A DNA stretch of 40,995 nt from Entrophospora sp. SA101 (lineage: Eukaryota; Glomeromycota; Glomeromycetes; Entrophosporales; Entrophosporaceae): assembly GCA_958430865.1 (NCBI GenBank), contig CAUDNR010004312.1, forward strand, positions 83,682-124,676, written 5' to 3'. The notes beneath the pieces were generated by a model. The model had not been told where the DNA came from and did not search any database. It saw only the letters and a list, made by a program, of their open reading frames with translations. Each line of letters starts with the position of its first letter. Positions within the stretch are counted from its first letter, which is position 1. Both the position numbers and the translations under genes were made by a program. Positions 1 through 10,452 of the stretch are shown here, piece after piece.

Positions 1-121
1 ATGAACTTTGATTCTAGTCAAGTTTTTGGTGATGTACAAATTTTTTATCAAATATTATTCTTATCATTTATATTTAACGATAAAATAAATTTTAATAAAC
101 TATTTGTGTCACATTTTGATC

Positions 122-236
122 ACGTGTAACCGGTTTGAACGGTTTGAACGGTTCCAAAAACCAAACCAAAAAAAAACCAAGGGTTGGTTTCAAAACCGAG
201 TTCAAACCGTTTATTAGCGAAACCGACCCATCCCTA
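122..236. repeat. Degenerate repeat and hAT-like terminus
   Basis: A GGTTTGAACGG-type motif recurs in both orientations, and the block ends in CGACCCATCCCTA. Read on the minus strand, that end begins TAGGGATGGGTCGG, which resembles a hAT-superfamily terminal inverted repeat. The opposite terminus is not visible and probably lies outside the window, so the element type is inferred. Confidence 0.35.
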
Positions 237-769
237 ATGTACACACAACTATTATTACACGCGTAGGGTTGTACAAGAATCTATTCGCGATTGGTTTTTT
301 TTTTTTGGAAAAAACAAGATGAGGAAATGCAATGTTGTGGTATGGTATGGTTGGTTTTAAAGAAGAAATGTTTTATTAATCACCAAAGGTACTATTTTTA
401 TTTTTGTATATTGATTTATTTTTATTGTTTTTTATAAATGTATTGACGTGTCTTTTCTTTTATATAAATGTATATTATTGAAATCAAAACGTGGAGCAGA
501 ACTTGTCTGTCTCTTTAGGTAATTATTATAGAAAATTCTTGATGATAATAAATAATTGGTATTGTTTGCCTTAAATCGTTATAAATATTAATATTAAAAC
601 AATAATAATAAGATGTCAAGGGCAGCAGCACACTGTTGAAAAAGAAACAATTTGTTACGTAACTTTTTGATTATTGGAAATTTGGCAGACGTTGAAGCAT
701 GCACACTACCTTGAACACTTTACACATTTTCTCATCCTTCTCATGTTTAAAAGGCTAATCTGACCAGCA

Positions 770-1354
770 TCCCCCGATGATACAATGATGCAACAAAATT
801 CCAGGGGGGGGAGCATAGCTCTGGAGTTATTGAGACTGCATCAATTGTCAATGACACTTTTCACTAATCTTCCCTCACAGCACCTGGACTAGCATTACCT
901 GGATAAGCATACTGGCTGAAAAGCTGCTTGCAACAACCCTACTTCTAGGGTGAAGAGTTGTGCATAAACATCTAGATCTATTGAAGCAATGGATATCTGC
1001 AACTTGTTTCAAGCTCAGGCAGGAATTTGTAATTCAGGTCAGGTTGGGAACTCTGAAATTGCATTTGGGCTCTGATGTTAGGAGAAAGCTGTAAGATAGT
1101 TTTGTTTTGTATAAATTAATTATTTTCCTAATTTTCTGTTTTTTTTTTATTTGATTAACCAAATTTATAATTTTGGGTAGGGAACTAGGTCTTTGCCCAA
1201 ATAGTCTCCTGTCCTGCAAGTAACAGCCAAATCTGGTTTGAGGGGAAGATAAAGTGATGTTGTTGCCAACATTGGAAAACGCCTTCCGACATATGGGGGC
1301 CTTCACTGTGGAAAAAATTCCACAATTATGGAGGTGTGTGAGAGCACCAACCAT
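770..1354 (-). other. GC-richer block with a 106-codon minus-strand ORF (1034-1354)
   Basis: This stretch is clearly less AT-rich than its surroundings. It holds a minus-strand open frame from 1354 to 1034 (106 aa) that starts MVGALTHLHNCGIF. The second half turns into Lys/Ile-rich low-complexity residues typical of non-coding AT-rich DNA. I recognise no domain. The composition contrast suggests a mobile-element or gene fragment rather than a working gene. Confidence 0.25.
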
Positions 1355-2049
1355 ATGTTTGTGTTAGGAAAATTTTATTAAATCTGACACCTGTGATCAA
1401 TATCATCAGATTTATTCATGATTTTTTAAGGAACTATACAATGGAAGGAAAAATAAATTTTTTTGATCCTTTCCATTTATTTATCCTAAAATACATATTA
1501 TTGTTTCGAAATTGGGTTCCTAAAAAAATTCATTTCTGCATGGTCTTGGTATTATTTATTACCTGGATGATGCAATTGTTTGTTCTGTCAATTATAGTAT
1601 CAAATATATTGAATAATCATTGTGATGGATGTGAGGACAAAGGAATTCGCATATGAGGAAAGGGTTAAATAACAACAAAAAAGCTAAGACATGTTTATTT
1701 TTTATCTATATAATTAATCATATTTAAAGAATTATTATTTTATTCCACTCTTGCATTGGCATTAATTTTAATGTCATCTGACAAAATTTTTTCGCAGTTG
1801 TCAGATTCATTAAAAAATGACGATGATGGACTAAACTCAAGTGAGAAACACTTACTAAATAAAATTTCTTGACTAAAGACATAATTCGAGAAGATTTTTA
1901 TAATAAATCCCTATATTTTATTATTATGTCTACAATATCATGTTTCTAAATTTTTAAAAAATTCGTGATGAAGGCCTATTGTTTGAGGTTTTTACATGTG
2001 ATAATCCAAGGTTTTTTGGACACTTTATTTTAAAAAAGATTGATTAATT
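1355..2049. other. AT-rich stretch without a recognisable gene
   Basis: An 87-codon plus-strand ORF (1393-1656) is rich in Phe, Ile and Leu and looks like chance reading of AT-rich DNA. The downstream part may include the decayed 5' half of the transposase relic that follows, but I could not read it with confidence. Confidence 0.4.
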
Positions 2050-2290
2050 TTAAGGTTATCTCTAACTGTTCTAAGATGACATTGCACTTCTAGAAATGTT
2101 AAATAACGGTTAGAAACAAATGGAATACAAATGTTAGAAAGGTGGCCAAGTTGCTAATCCATTGAATATTTGTGGAGACTCGTTTTCAAAAAACTTAAAT
2201 CAGCAAAAAATTTAAAGGAATTAGAGACACTTTTAATTGAAGAAATTAATTGAAAGCATGCCCTCGCAAATTCGTTTAGATATTTTGGGT
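2050..2290 (+). pseudogene. Tc1/mariner transposase relic (C-terminal part)
   Basis: Translation from about 2090 gives SRNVK, stop, RLETNGIQMLERWPSC, stop, SIEYLWRLVFKKLK, then LKELETLLIEE. A final frame change leads to LIESMPSQI. These match in order the end of Tc1/mariner (IS630-like) transposases, whose catalytic region ends in a 'WPxQSPDLNPIE-LW' motif followed by a basic helix and 'L-SMP-R'. The catalytic aspartate motif is eroded and at least two in-frame stops and one frameshift are present, so the copy is dead. No flanking terminal repeats could be assigned. Confidence 0.75.
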
Positions 2291-2995
2291 TTGTTGTTAA
2301 ACATTTTAATTAATTAATAATAATAAAATTGCATTGATGTTGAATTCAAATAATAACGCGGCTAGATTTTTTAAAAAATAACATTTTGTTTTTTTTTTTG
2401 GCAGAACGAACGGATTTAAAAATGAGCATGCGTGAAATCGAATTTACACAGATGAGTCGGATATTATCAAGTACTTTAAACAATTGATTGCTGCATTCGA
2501 ATTATCGTACAACATTTCCACCGACAAATTTTGAAACAATTTAAAGAAAAATAAAATCATTTTGTGAGTTTTGTGAATAAGGTTAAAAATGAAAATGAGA
2601 ATATCACCCAGCTCAAAGAATAACAATGATAAATAGCAAATTGTTTATTCAGTCTCAAAGGTGGGTTTCCCTAATATTGACGAACATCAACATCATCAGC
2701 ATTTTCATTAATTATAAATAAATTTAAATTCTACATATTAATATATTTATAAAATCAATAACCCGAGCCATATATGTGTGTGAACTTTTTTTTAAAACGT
2801 GCAAAATTTTATGAAATTCTGGATCTGCATTAATTAAATCCTTTCCTTAACTGGTGGATCATGAAATCAACTGCTTTGAACACCCCTATGTTCACTTTGT
2901 CTCCAGGGTTGGCAATTGAACTTTGGACCTGGTCCTTTGATATTAAATATGGTTAGAATATTATTTTAATGAGCCATAGTTGGCGGTGATCACTA

Positions 2996-3103
2996 CGGTG
3001 TTCGAAATTCGACTGCGTCTAAACTAGTCTAATTTGGAAATTATCAGCAGTTATTTTCCATATCTGGTTAGCGCGCACTTATTCTACCGAATTTCGAACA
3101 CTG
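2996..3103. mobile_element. 108-bp inverted-repeat element (hAT-like MITE)
   Basis: The left end CGGTGTTCGAAATTCG and the right end, read as CAGTGTTCGAAATTCG on the minus strand, match at 15 of 16 positions. The interior is non-coding. CAGTG-type starts are common in hAT elements, but no 8-bp target duplication is preserved, so the superfamily is inferred. The element lies about 200 bp upstream of the GET1 start codon. Confidence 0.6.
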
Positions 3104-3304
3104 CCCCCATATAAAATTTGGAGTTAGTGAAAAAAAAATGTATATATATAATATTTAAACAAAAAATTTTATTTTAAAAAATATTTAAAATCGCGTTTTT
3201 TTCCATGTTAAAATTTCTTAATATTTATAATATTTATGTAACTTTACGTAACTTAATCGATTAAACAAATACTGATAACAATATTAACAACAACAACAAT
3301 AATA

Positions 3305-3876
3305 ATGGCTTTAGCAATAATTATTTTAATGATAGTGATTATTATAGAATTGATTAATTGGTATGGATACTCACAAATAGCGAACATGGTAAGAACTTGT
3401 TAATATTTGTATTTATTCATTTAACTAATCAATTAACTTAATAATTAGCCTTCCAATATGCAATTTTTTTTTAACATTTGAAAACAACGTTATATGTATT
3501 TTTGAAATAAGGCATATAACATATATTTAAGTGTATTTCAAAAGGAAACTATAAAAAAACAAAGGATGCTTAAAAAAGATATTTTACAAGTAAAACAAGA
3601 ATTGACAAGAACAAGTTCACAGGTATTTATGCGAGGAGGAGGCGAATTGGAATCAGAAAGAGATTGTTATAAATCCATATGATTTACTTTTGCTTCGTTA
3701 TTGATAAAGGATCAATTTGCTAAATGGGCCAAGTTAAGAAGAAAATTGGATAGCAAGATGAATGAATTAGAAAAGATTTGTAAATATATATATATATTTA
3801 ATAATTAAGTTGGGGGTGTAAAAAAATTTAATTAATATATTAATTTTTATTTTTTAATAATAATAATAATAATAAT

Positions 3877-3918
<42 letters not shown>

Positions 3919-4455
3919 CAACTTCGTTAGGATATATGAGGACATCATTTGTACTAAAATTTCAAACTATTTTGTGGGGATCAATTAATGGAATTCAAAT
4001 AATTATGATATTATGGTATAGAACTACACCTGTTTATTTTTTACCAAAAAATTGGTTCAGTCCAGTTAGTTGGATCTTTTCATTGCCCTTTTCTCCATCA
4101 GGTTTTTGATTTTTGAAGATTTTATTGTTGATTTTTTACGTTCGTTTGTTTAATTTTCAAATACATTCATACATACATTTATATTTATATTTATATTTAT
4201 ATATTATCAAAAAATTAAATTTTAGGGGCTGTTAGTGTATCAATTTGGCTTCTAATTTGTCGAAAAATTACAAAAAAATTAGTAATTTCTTCTAAAGATT
4301 CTGGTATATATACATATACACACATATAAAAAATACTATTGATTGATTAACTAATTGACTGATTACCTATTTATTTATTTTTTTTTTTAGTGTTTTTTTT
4401 CAACCGGACATATAAACTTATTTCATCAAAATTAAATAAATCACAAGTCTCATAA
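3305..4455 (+). CDS. GET1: GET1/WRB-like receptor for tail-anchored protein insertion
   Basis: Six exons (3305-3388, 3545-3622, 3710-3779, 3919-4101, 4226-4303, 4391-4455) join in frame to 185 aa. Get1 is an ER-membrane protein which, with Get2/CAMLG, docks the Get3 ATPase and inserts tail-anchored proteins. A hydrophobic segment fills residues 2-16. Residues 29-77 form a charged coiled region containing DQFAKWAKLRRKLD, the best-conserved block of the family. Two further membrane segments lie near 89-111 and 139-152. Order and length match the family, which usually has about 200 residues. Introns are 87-156 bp with GT-AG ends; intron 3 carries a long AAT/AT microsatellite. Start choice: the first ATG that opens directly into the first membrane helix. 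No lesions were seen. Confidence 0.88.
3856..3916. repeat. (AAT)n/(AT)n microsatellite in GET1 intron 3
   Basis: About nine AAT units run straight into an uninterrupted AT tract of roughly 30 bp that ends at the splice acceptor AG. The tract replaces the usual pyrimidine-rich acceptor context, so its length may vary between strains and could affect splicing. Confidence 0.85.
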
Positions 4456-5560
4456 TTTTACAAATCAGAATGGGGCAAGAAAGAATGATGTGTGTGTATG
4501 CTAGAGATGGGTACAAGAGAAGAAAAAAGTAGCAAGAAAAAAATAGAAAAGATTAATATCTATCTATCTATCAGGGCTTTAGAATATTAGAAAGAAAAGT
4601 TGGATATTAACTATATAAAGCAATTATATCATATTTATTAGTTCAATACCATCAAAGCTCATTTCTTGGTTCTAAGACTTTTGTTTGCTGTAATTAATGT
4701 TCTTTGTAGCTAAAGTTAATTTCTATTTATTTATTTATTAATTTTATTTAAATAAATTAGAATACAAGAATATAGTAATTTACAAATTATCTTCAATATT
4801 TCACTTAAAAGTTTGGGTGTTAAAGGTTATTATCATAAGGGAAAAGCCAGAAATACATGTTTATCGTTTAATATAACTGATAGGAAGGACTAACCTCCCG
4901 CTTCCCATTGTATCTACCAAATTCATTATTGAATTTCATTAAATAATATATAGTTTGCCACAACCAACAAGAACGAGCATATTAATATGCAGTGAGAATG
5001 TAACAAACTAAAGAATATTATCATAATACATTGTTGATTGGATATATCAATAATTCATTTCAAATATATACATAGTCAAACCAAAGGCATTTATGCAGCC
5101 ACTTTTCTTCGGATTAACGGAGTACTTCAAAAACTGAAGATCGGATTATCGTGTAATTTAAATAGAAGGAAGGAATGGTTTCAAAAAAAAAAATTTCGGT
5201 CTAACAGGGTCTACCTATGGATTAAAAGATGAAAGGCTACGGATTAACGGAGTAAATTTATATGTTAATGTCCAATTTCAGCCCATATGCTATACTGTAC
5301 TTTGTTGCACGAATTTTTCTACACAATTATTAATTATTATTATTGGCTGCTTTAATGTAACACGAACACGACTTCCTCAACACAACACAATCAAATATGA
5401 ATATTTCACAAATATTGTTATATAGTTCTTTGAGAATAATTTGACCTGGTCATTACTAAAATTTCTTCAATATAGAGAGGAAACTGTAAGCTTTACGTAC
5501 AATAGAGGAATGGAGCATAGAGTATACAAGAGAGTTTTAAACATGTTTTCTGAAGAGCGA
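4456..5560. other. AT-rich intergenic region with a short direct repeat
   Basis: No credible gene. A 15-bp word, CGGATTAACGGAGTA, occurs twice in direct orientation at 5110-5124 and 5240-5254. A 64-codon ORF at 5038-5232 overlaps the first copy and has no recognisable content. Confidence 0.5.
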
Positions 5561-5840
5561 GCTTAATCATGTCTCCTGAGTTTTGAAGTTAAGTATATTT
5601 AATATGATTGCAGATTGTGTGGGTTCAAGAGCTAGAGTATGTTCCGGTCTTAGGACATGTTGTGACATATTGACAACCCCCGAGTAGCTAGCCACCACGC
5701 CCTAGCTAGTGATAGTGATCTATGCCATCCCTCGGGCGCCCTTGAATACACTACTTGGTAGTTGCCATAACACAACCGATGAATATGCCCCAACTGGTTA
5801 TTAGGCCATGCCCCATGTTATGGTCCATCTCAATCGCATA
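5560..5840. repeat. GC-richer SINE-like or other mobile fragment
   Basis: This segment has far higher GC than its neighbours, including CCCCCGAGTAGCTAGCC and CCCTCGGGCGCCC. It begins with CTGAGTTTTGAAGTTAAG, reminiscent of the internal promoter region of 5S rRNA genes, and then GGGTTCAAGAGC, which loosely resembles a tRNA B box. A polymerase-III-derived SINE is possible, but the match is weak and no target duplication was found. Confidence 0.25.
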
Positions 5841-6052
5841 AAATAATAAAAAAATGTTTATTTGAACTTATAGTAATATCCAGTTCTTATACTAATATTC
5901 ATCTCTTTTTAACGAATGAGAGAGAAAACCTCCCAAACTTCTGGAAAGAGAAAACAATATTGAAAAGGTTTGGTTTGTAAATTGTGTTTTGCAATTTTTT
6001 ATATACGCAAAGGATCTGATCTGATATATTTGTAAATAGTTAGGTTACATCA

Positions 6053-8136
6053 ATGACGTTATGGATGATTCAATCAAAGATTTTCAAAACTGTAAGAACA
6101 TTCTTATCTGACAAGCTAGAATCATTTGTAACAGACTCAATTCAGTGCTCTAAGAAGCGAGTTCTTGTAAATATTAATTAAAATCGGTATTACATTTATA
6201 TTTTGCATAGTAAATTTACTTTCCTTCTCAATATCTAGTCACATGTAGAAGATTCTCAAGATCATGATAAAATTTCTAATTTTTCACGTCAGATCAAAAC
6301 AAGAAAGTAAGTATTAATTTTATTTTTCATTGCTTCATATTGATATCATGCTTTTTTTTTTAATACAATATAGGCCAAATGGTTTAATGTTTCATTTGAT
6401 GAATATGTTGACTTGAGTGGGCTTATAGAAATGAAATTGCCAGTGTTCCCAAAATCGACATATGGAACTTTCAACAGATTGGGAACTTGACACACCAGTT
6501 CCAAGCTGGTTGCAAAAAATGATGGAACAACATAAATTATTGATTTCACAAACTGACCCATCCGAGAGATTTAAATCAACAAAAGAGTAAGGGCTTGATC
6601 AATACTGGATCCTTTTGTCTTTGATGGTGGCCAAATTCTGACCGATTTCATTATTTAGACCAATCTGGTGACGGATTGTGGATGTGTCAGACCCAAAAAT
6701 CGCGCAAGAATTCTTGTCTAAAGAAGAATTTTAGATCTACAAACCACGTTTTCAACTGCTCTTAATATTGTTCATCCCAAGAATGACTGGACAGTGCTAG
6801 AGCCTATTGCTGAAAGATGTCTGCAATCTCTTTCAAGGGTAAGTATTGAAATTAAGGAGTTTGGTTTTATATGATAATTTTAATTAACATGCACTTTTTG
6901 TTCCTAGCTGGACAGTGGTCAGATCTGTATTATTGGAGAAATAGTGAAGCCTAAAGGAATACATGGAGCCATTCTTGAACTTCGGAAAATCATAAAGAAT
7001 ACCGAGGAGCCGAACCTAGAACCCGATTTATTTGCGATGAGAATCCAAATAATAATACAATACCATTTGCTTTTATTGAAGAAATAGACTATCTGGATAA
7101 AGATGTGAGTCACATTTTAGAATTGGCTTGTTATACGTAAGTTTATTTTATTTGATAATGCTAGCTTGGCATTTTGTTATTTTGCATACACATTATCATT
7201 TGAACGTCTAATACCACATTTCTTTGCAATCGGATGTGAAATGTTAGCAAAAGGGAATTCCCCAGCGAAAAAACACAGAAAGAGATATTGATATTTTCAT
7301 CAAAAGACACATATTTTCATGTTTTGATGACATCCTTGGTAGCCACTTGTAGGTTCTATTATCATTCTTATGTACTGTTCATTGTTGATAATAATACTAA
7401 TTATTTCTCAAATAAGTGGAGAAATGGTGTCTAGGTCATCTCGAGATCAATGGTGTGAAGCAACAGATGCCCCAGATAATGCAGAGCAAGGTTGGCAAAT
7501 GCGTGGTCCATTAGTGGTCTATTGATGATCCATTGAGTCCATTAGTGTAACACTTTAACCATATTTAATATTTATTAATGGCAATGGACCAGTCCAAAGT
7601 CCATCAGTTCTCAATTGACCAGTAAATTTGCCAATCTTGATGCAGAGGGATTTCATTTAGACTGGATATTTACGGTGTGGTTAGATTTATGGTGCTTTTG
7701 ATTGTTGTTATCAATATTTTTTTTTTTTTTGATTACTAACAGATGCCTACAGAAACATGATATAGGAAAAGATTTGCCGTACGGTCGAGAATTTTCCCTT
7801 TGCGAACGTGCAGGTTCTAAAATCGAGAATGATACAAAAAAATTTTCATTTCATTATGACCTGCAGAAATTGTTGCGTTCTACAGTTTCTCATTTCAAGC
7901 TTATAAAGGAAAGAGCAAAAAAAGAAAATTTTGTCCTCGGAAAGGTGGTGACGACAAAGCCAAAGGGAATCTCAAATATAGCAGAATCTACAAGAACAAC
8001 CACAAATCCGTTAGCATAGTATGTTGAAAGCATGTATTACGATGTAATGTTGCTAATATCTGAAAATTTTTTTCATTTCAGTAAAGTAAATGAATCATTA
8101 CCACTACTACCAAAATTGATTATTAACACACGATGA
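6053..8136 (+). pseudogene. Decayed multi-exon gene of unknown function, interrupted by a MITE
   Basis: Several exon-like pieces occur in order on the plus strand. One at 6053-6178 contains TVRTFLSDKLESFVTDS and another at about 6240-6306 contains SHVEDSQDHDKISNF. The 6373-6590 region holds FDEYVDLSGLIEMKLP, then a frame change to TDWELDTPVPSWLQ. Further pieces contain LNIVHPKNDWTVLEP (6735-6839) and FICDENPNNNTIPFAF (before 7105). A 3' part contains SSRDQWCEATDAPDNAEGFH, split by a MITE, then KHDIGKDLPYGREFSLCERA (7752 on). A last exon, 8082-8136, splices in frame to end KLIINTR. Frame changes and stops in the 5' half plus the insertion argue for a dead gene. The 3' end reminds me of a large uncharacterised Rhizophagus family; this is from memory and unverified. 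I assign no function. Confidence 0.6.
7487..7639. mobile_element. 153-bp hAT-type MITE with perfect 8-bp target duplication
   Basis: The ends are CAAGGTTGGCAAAT and ATTTGCCAATCTTG, a 14-bp terminal inverted repeat with one mismatch. Identical 8-bp direct repeats ATGCAGAG flank it at 7479-7486 and 7640-7647. An 8-bp duplication is the signature of hAT transposition. The element has no coding capacity. Removing it with one duplication restores a continuous reading frame in the surrounding relic exon. A shorter relative lies at 30118-30198. Confidence 0.88.
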
Positions 8137-8754
8137 TGTAAAGAATACATTTTTGCCTACATCAGATTTTATATTCTTTAACAATGTATGTGTTTGTATT
8201 CAGTGTGGCGTAGAGTATCGAAAAAATAAAAATTGCATGTATGCTAATATACTATCAATCATGTAAAAATGGAAAATGTATTTTTTTATTGACATACATA
8301 TTAACAAAATGATTTTATTATTATAAATATTGTTATCAGGTGGGTATTGATGTGGTAATAGATGATAATGTATTTTTAATTATGCAGAATCAGATGAAAT
8401 GGCAGTAGACCAGCGAATAGTTTTGGGTTTGTGATTTGATATGAATATTTGTTTATTCAGATGGTCGAAACCAAAGAATAATTTTAGATCTTTAGATCAA
8501 AGTTAATTTTTAAAATGTGAATATGTAGTTAATTTAGTGACAGATTTTGTTTTATCCTATTATATATAATTATATAATCAGCATCTAATATGATAGTGAC
8601 TAATAATCTAACGTTAAATAACATTATAACATCAATACATATTTATTATAACCAACTATCAAATAAGTATAAGAAATTAATAAATGAAATAATGAAATAA
8701 ATAAATAAAAATAATAAATAATTGTAAATGATAATTAATTATATGTCATGTGGG
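8137..8754. other. AT-rich spacer, nothing recognised
   Basis: No open frame of note, no clear repeat ends and no RNA gene were seen between the relic gene and the next antisense relics. Confidence 0.5.
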
Positions 8755-9290
8755 TTCATCCTGATGGTGAAGTTGAAGAAGATGATAAAGTTGATATTGG
8801 TAGTGAAGACACCATGTAATCTAAACCAATACTAAGTGGTGGTGGTGATGATGATGATTGTGTTGTTACCCTGGTAACAGAAGGTTCTCTCCAGCATTAA
8901 GCTCCTGCAGGATCATATTTCGGAACCAAATTAGTCTAACTTTTGCTACAATTCTTTGAATTCCGAGACAGTAAATTAGTGGTAGTTACCTTACTACGGA
9001 CAAGTAAGCAACATCAACTACTTTGAACAAGATACAACTCCTTGTTGCTACTTAATAATATTCTCCATTTTCTCAAGTATTTTGACGGTCTTTGGGTTTT
9101 CGCGAATCATTTCACACAATACGTGGTAGTATTTAAACTTCGACTTGTATTTCCTTCGTTCAATAACATTTCAAGTTTTTGGTGCAGACTCCAAGGTCTA
9201 GTCATTCTAATACTATATCTTGCCATACACTAAATTCTCCTAAGGGTAGTATATTCAAAGCTACGTGGTTCTTGAGGAATGTCAACCTCT
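8755..9290 (-). pseudogene. Unidentified minus-strand coding relic
   Basis: Minus-strand translation gives coding-like pieces in changing frames. EVDIPQEPRSFEYTTLRR lies near 9280-9220, and FKYYHVLCEMIRENPKTVKI lies near 9130-9060, followed by a stop. They do not match SF3B1, which lies just beyond, and I cannot name the source. Several stops and frame changes separate the pieces. The lower end (8760-8870) is GAT/GGT-rich low complexity. Confidence 0.3.
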
Positions 9291-9419
9291 TGTAGATATC
9301 TCTTTAATTCTGATTGCTTCCTTTAATTTAGTTTTTGTTGGGATATCCATTTGAATAATGTGACACCTAGGGATTCCGTTATTATTATATAATGTGATCT
9401 TATTTATAGTTATAATGTT

Positions 9420-9931
9420 TGCCATTCTATGAACCCAAAATTTCTTGAAAGATTCTGAGAGTATCTCATCTTTTATATAATGTGGCAATACTCCATCTGT
9501 TGCAGCACATTCTGTCACCTTAAGAATCATCTTTTCATCTCTTCATGTGGTGATTGAAATTCCTGAATCATTATAATAATTAATATCTTCTGAATCCACA
9601 AGCGGAGTAATAAATCTCATATCTTTTAAAAATGCAGCAAGTCCTTTGCCATAATGTTCACAAATACCTGTACAAAGTACCGAGTCAAATGATACTATAC
9701 TTCTAATCTGTGTGCAATAATAACTTCAACTAAATTTTTTAAATGTGATAGAATCTCAGATCCATAAAAATAACTATCTGTTGAACAATCTTGATTCCTG
9801 TATGTCTAGCTCGTAATGTTGTTTACTTTTACATGTTGCTTTCAAAAATGGTAATAATGCAGGAATACTGTGTGCTGATGCTACAACCGAAAATGCTTTT
9901 GCTGTGGTGTTTCTAACATGTGCATCAATAA
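9420..9931 (-). pseudogene. Broken copy of a central segment of splicing factor SF3B1
   Basis: The minus strand reads, in order and with frame changes: [100 protein letters not shown], and FWVHRMA. Each piece matches the HEAT-repeat region of SF3B1, the U2 snRNP subunit that helps define the intron branch site. At least three frameshifts, a stop after EEMKR and a missing block of about 25 residues between LVEVI and FDSVL make this a pseudogene. No introns are seen within the matched 0.5 kb. After HRMA the homology stops. The parent gene is not in the window. Confidence 0.85.
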
Positions 9932-10452
9932 ATAAAATGTTTACTTATTATATTTTATTAAAAATATATGCATGTATTATATTTATGCTGAAATTGAAGC
10001 TCTCGAGCTTTGTAAATGACTATCTTTATTTATCTGGCACCATTAAGTGTGCTCGCAGATTCGTCTAGGCCCAAGAAAGAGGGAACCAAAGTAGATTTGT
10101 AAACTAGTAAATTGACAATCACCAAATTATTCGCAATTAACCAACAAGATTTAACCCAAATAATTGTTAATTAACCGAAATGATGCCACAATTTAACAAG
10201 AATCAAAAAATTGTAAAAAGTTTATTATTCACAACATTATTATAATTTAGCTTTAAGAAAATAAAATAAAGATAAAATAAAAAGATAAATAAAAAGATAA
10301 CGAATAATTTATAGTGGAGATTAAATTAGCCATTCATCGATTCCTTCTTTTTATTATCAGAATATAATGTAAATAAAAAGTATTGTTAGTAATGATTAAT
10401 GAATAGTAATTTAATTAATTAATAGTGAAATTTTATTTACCTTTGTTAATAT
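9932..10452. other. Spacer between SF3B1 relic and kinase 3' end
   Basis: AT-rich with no gene. The segment next to 10453 would hold the 3' untranslated region and polyadenylation site of the minus-strand kinase gene. No specific signal could be fixed. Confidence 0.4.

Noticed and set aside
1034..1354. 106-aa minus-strand ORF as a genuine gene
   Set aside because: No domain, no splice context, and its second half is low-complexity; kept only as a possible fragment.
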